Below are positions 61,807-64,000 of a DNA stretch of 64,000 nucleotides, in pieces (within the stretch, counting starts at the first letter, position 1; each line of letters starts with the position of its first letter). Made by a program: the position numbers and the translations under genes. Source of the stretch: Streptomyces cucumeris (lineage in GTDB: Bacteria; Actinomycetota; Actinomycetes; Streptomycetales; Streptomycetaceae); contig NZ_JANCLX010000001.1 of the NCBI RefSeq assembly GCF_024295805.1, forward strand, positions 124,001 through 188,000, given 5' to 3'. Below the pieces are notes generated by a model. It was given only the letters and a program-made list of their open reading frames with translations. It had not been told where the DNA came from and searched no databases.

Positions 61807-63492
61807 ATGAGCCCCGAACTTGCTGGGGTGCTCCAGCTGGCCGCGCTGATCGGCGCGCTCGCCCTGGTGTACCGACCGCTCGGCGACTACATGGCCGCCG
61901 TCTACAGCTCCGAAAAGCATCTGCGCCCCGAGAAGTGGATCTACCGCTGCATAGGCGCCAACCCTTCCAGCCAGATGCGCTGGCCCGCCTATCTGCGCGG
62001 AGTGCTCGCCTTCTCCCTGGTGGGCGTGTTGTTCCTGTACCTGCTGCAGCGCGTCCAGGGCAGCCTGCCGCTTTCGCTCGGGTTCACCGCGATCAGTCCC
62101 GACCAGGCGTTCAACACCGCCGCGTCCTTCGTGGCCAACACCAACTGGCAGTCCTATTCGGGCGAGCAGTCCATGGGGCACGTCGTCCAGACGGCCGGGC
62201 TCGCGGTGCAGAACTTCGTCTCCGCCGCCGTCGGCATGGCCGTGGCCGTCGCGCTCGTACGGGGCTTCGCCCGCTCCCGCACCGGTGAACTCGGCAACTT
62301 CTGGGCCGACCTGGTGCGCGGTGTCGTCCGGGTCCTGCTCCCGCTCTCCGTGATCGGCGCGCTGGTGCTGGTCGCCTGCGGCGCCATCCAGAACTTCGCG
62401 GGCATCCACGAGGTCGGACAGCTCACCGGCGGCAGCCGGCAGATGAACGGCGGCGCCGTGGCCTCACAGGAGGTCATCAAGGAGCTGGGCACCAACGGCG
62501 GCGGCTACTTCAACGCCAACTCCGCCCACCCGTTCGAGAACCCGAGCGGTTTCACCAACCTCTTCGAGATCTTCCTGATCCTGGTCATCCCGTTCGCGCT
62601 GACCCGCACCTTCGGCAGGCTGGTGGGCAACCTCCGGCAGGGCTACGCGATCCTCGCCGCCATGGGCGTCATCTGGCTCGGCTTCACGGCGCTGATGATG
62701 TGGACCGAGTTCCACCACGGCGGCGCGGCGCTCCAGGAGGCGGGCGGCGCGATGGAGGGCAAGGAGCAGCGGTTCGGCGTCGGCGCCTCCGCAATCTTCG
62801 CCACCAGCACCACCCTGACCTCGACCGGCGCCGTGGACTCCTTCCACTCCTCCTTCACCGGCTTCGGCGGTGGACTCGCCCTGCTGGGCATGATGCTCGG
62901 TGAGATCGCCCCCGGCGGTGTGGGATCGGGCCTCTACGGCATGCTGATCATGGCGATCATCGCGGTGTTCATCGCGGGCCTCATGGTCGGCCGCACCCCC
63001 GAATACCTGGGCAAGAAGATCGGCTCCCGGGAGATCAAGCTCGCGGCCTGCTACATCCTGATCACCCCGACGCTGGTGCTCGGCTTCACCGCCGTGTCGA
63101 TGGTGCTGGCCACCCCGCCGGACTCGATCCTGAACACCGCCGGGGACTCGGTGAACGGCAGCGGCGCCCACGGCTTCTCCGAGGTGCTCTACGCCTTCAC
63201 CTCCGGCGCCAACAACAACGGCTCCGCCTTCGCCGGACTCAACGCGAACACCCAGTGGTACAACACCACGATCGGTCTGGCCATGCTGCTCGGCCGCTTC
63301 CTGCCCATGGTGTTCGTCCTGGCGCTGGCCGGTTCCCTGGCCGAGCAGAAGCCCGTCCCCGAGACCGCGGGGACCCTGCGCACCGAGAAGCCCCTCTTCG
63401 CGGGGCTGCTGGTCGGCGCGATCCTCATCATCACCGGTCTGACCTACTTCCCGGCCCTGGCCCTTGGCCCGATGGCGGAGGGACTCTCATGA
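61807..63492 (+). CDS. kdpA: Potassium-transporting ATPase subunit KdpA
   Basis: 561 residues with about 10 membrane helices. KdpA binds and translocates K+. The four pore-loop filters are recognisable in [49 protein letters not shown] and [14 protein letters not shown]. It ends [14 protein letters not shown], and its stop overlaps the kdpB start by 4 nt (ATGA). High-affinity K+ uptake is normally induced by low potassium or osmotic stress; the regulator genes are not within the window. Confidence 0.97.
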   Translation: MSPELAGVLQLAALIGALALVYRPLGDYMAAVYSSEKHLRPEKWIYRCIGANPSSQMRWPAYLRGVLAFSLVGVLFLYLLQRVQGSLPLSLGFTAISPDQAFNTAASFVANTNWQSYSGEQSMGHVVQTAGLAVQNFVSAAVGMAVAVALVRGFARSRTGELGNFWADLVRGVVRVLLPLSVIGALVLVACGAIQNFAGIHEVGQLTGGSRQMNGGAVASQEVIKELGTNGGGYFNANSAHPFENPSGFTNLFEIFLILVIPFALTRTFGRLVGNLRQGYAILAAMGVIWLGFTALMMWTEFHHGGAALQEAGGAMEGKEQRFGVGASAIFATSTTLTSTGAVDSFHSSFTGFGGGLALLGMMLGEIAPGGVGSGLYGMLIMAIIAVFIAGLMVGRTPEYLGKKIGSREIKLAACYILITPTLVLGFTAVSMVLATPPDSILNTAGDSVNGSGAHGFSEVLYAFTSGANNNGSAFAGLNANTQWYNTTIGLAMLLGRFLPMVFVLALAGSLAEQKPVPETAGTLRTEKPLFAGLLVGAILIITGLTYFPALALGPMAEGLS

Positions 63493-64000
63493 GCACAGCC
63501 ACCACTCCCGTACACACCGCACCCGATGGCGGCCGCCCGCACGGCCCCGAGGGCTCCGGCGGGCGGGTCTCGGGCGGCCTGTTCGACCCCCGTCAGCTCG
63601 TCACGTCGCTGCCGGACGCCTTCCGTAAGCTGGACCCGCGGATCATGGCGAAGTCCCCGGTCATGTTCGTGGTCGAGATCGGGTCGGTGCTCACCACCGG
63701 GCTCGCCCTCCTCGACCCCGGCGACTGGTTCGGCTGGGCCATCACCGCCTGGCTGTGGCTGACCGTGGTCTTCGCCAATCTGGCCGAGGCCGTGGCCGAG
63801 GGCCGTGGCAAGGCGCAGGCCGACACCCTGCGCAAGGCCAAGACCGACACCGTGGCGCGCCGGCTGACCGGCTCCACCGAGGAGCGGGTGCCCGGCACCG
63901 AGCTGCGCATCGGCGATCTGGCGGTCTGCGAGGCGGGCGACATCATCCCGGGCGACGGCGATGTCGTCGAGGGCGTGGCGTCGGTGGACGAGTCCGCCAT
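63489..64000 (+). CDS. kdpB: Potassium-transporting P-type ATPase subunit KdpB (partial, cut by window edge)
   Basis: The first 170 codons only; the gene continues beyond the right edge. It has a Gly-rich Streptomyces-type N-terminus, then [31 protein letters not shown] and the start of the actuator domain ([26 protein letters not shown], then [16 protein letters not shown]), typical of KdpB. The phosphorylation motif lies beyond the window. The start overlaps the kdpA stop. Confidence 0.96.
   Translation, partial: MSTATTPVHTAPDGGRPHGPEGSGGRVSGGLFDPRQLVTSLPDAFRKLDPRIMAKSPVMFVVEIGSVLTTGLALLDPGDWFGWAITAWLWLTVVFANLAEAVAEGRGKAQADTLRKAKTDTVARRLTGSTEERVPGTELRIGDLAVCEAGDIIPGDGDVVEGVASVDESA

Overview
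The window is a high-GC actinobacterial chromosome segment, almost certainly from a Streptomyces. The evidence is the strong G/C third-position bias, frequent GTG/TTG starts, the principal sigma factor HrdB beside the sporulation regulator WhiH, the cell-division regulator SepH, the CutRS two-component pair, and one rare TTA codon. From memory, gene order follows the hrdB-to-dut core of S. coelicolor (WhiH SCO5819, HrdB SCO5820, ParE SCO5822, ParC SCO5836, HPr SCO5841, SepH SCO5855, CutRS SCO5862/5863). I recognise no tRNA, rRNA, prophage or CRISPR array.

Layout. 0.1-4.1 kb: a TetR repressor divergent from an ABC-F ATPase with twin palindromic operators, then a histidine phosphatase and an ADP-ribosylglycohydrolase. 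4.3-11.5 kb: ribonuclease HII, two uncharacterised proteins, a RecQ helicase fused to a phosphoribosyltransferase domain, a DUF4192 protein carrying a TTA codon, and a NUDIX/NrtR-like protein. A 26-bp perfect palindrome holding two consensus DnaA boxes separates the helicase from DUF4192. 11.6-17.4 kb: a degenerate ABC ATPase fused to a membrane domain, whiH, a 0.7-kb gene-free leader and hrdB. 17.5-24.0 kb: secreted trypsin-like protease, small zinc-ribbon protein, parE (followed by a 50-bp perfect palindrome), and a membrane protein/histidine kinase/NarL regulator cluster. 24.1-28.6 kb: a DUF485/sodium:solute symporter pair convergent with a CitAB-type two-component system. 28.7-33.5 kb: an iron-box-controlled sucrase/ferredoxin-like protein, a small Sel1/TPR protein, a 0.7-kb gap and parC.

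33.8-38.8 kb: two M16 peptidase subunits (one without the zinc motif), a cyclic-di-AMP riboswitch heading an M23 cell-wall peptidase, and a GntR regulator. 39.0-45.4 kb: HPr with a DasR-type operator, an N-terminal-GNAT protein acetyltransferase (SlPatA type), DUF5998, an alkaline-phosphatase-superfamily enzyme and thymidine kinase. 45.4-54.9 kb: VOC protein, rhodanese, SepH, a membrane protein, a sugar-lactone oxidase overlapping an MFS transporter, ferrochelatase, inositol monophosphatase and a 56-residue protein. 55.2-61.2 kb: cutRS, DUF4193, a possible EcsC-like protein, a 169-bp MITE-like element supplying the stop codon of a DUF3093 gene, a thioesterase, dUTPase and DUF3710. 61.6-64.0 kb: a kdp potassium-uptake operon opening with two micro-ORFs (27 and 29 codons) and running off the right edge in kdpB.

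Most genes are conserved housekeeping or developmental functions. Chromosome handling (RecQ fusion, ParE/ParC, RNase HII), development (WhiH, HrdB, SepH), envelope maintenance (M23, M16, CutRS) and nucleotide hygiene (dUTPase, thymidine kinase, NUDIX) are interleaved. The least explained items are the ATPase-dead-looking ABC fusion next to whiH, the DnaA-box palindrome by the RecQ fusion, the 50-bp palindrome after parE, the repeated GTGATC palindromes after cutRS, and the micro-ORF upstream of kdpF.
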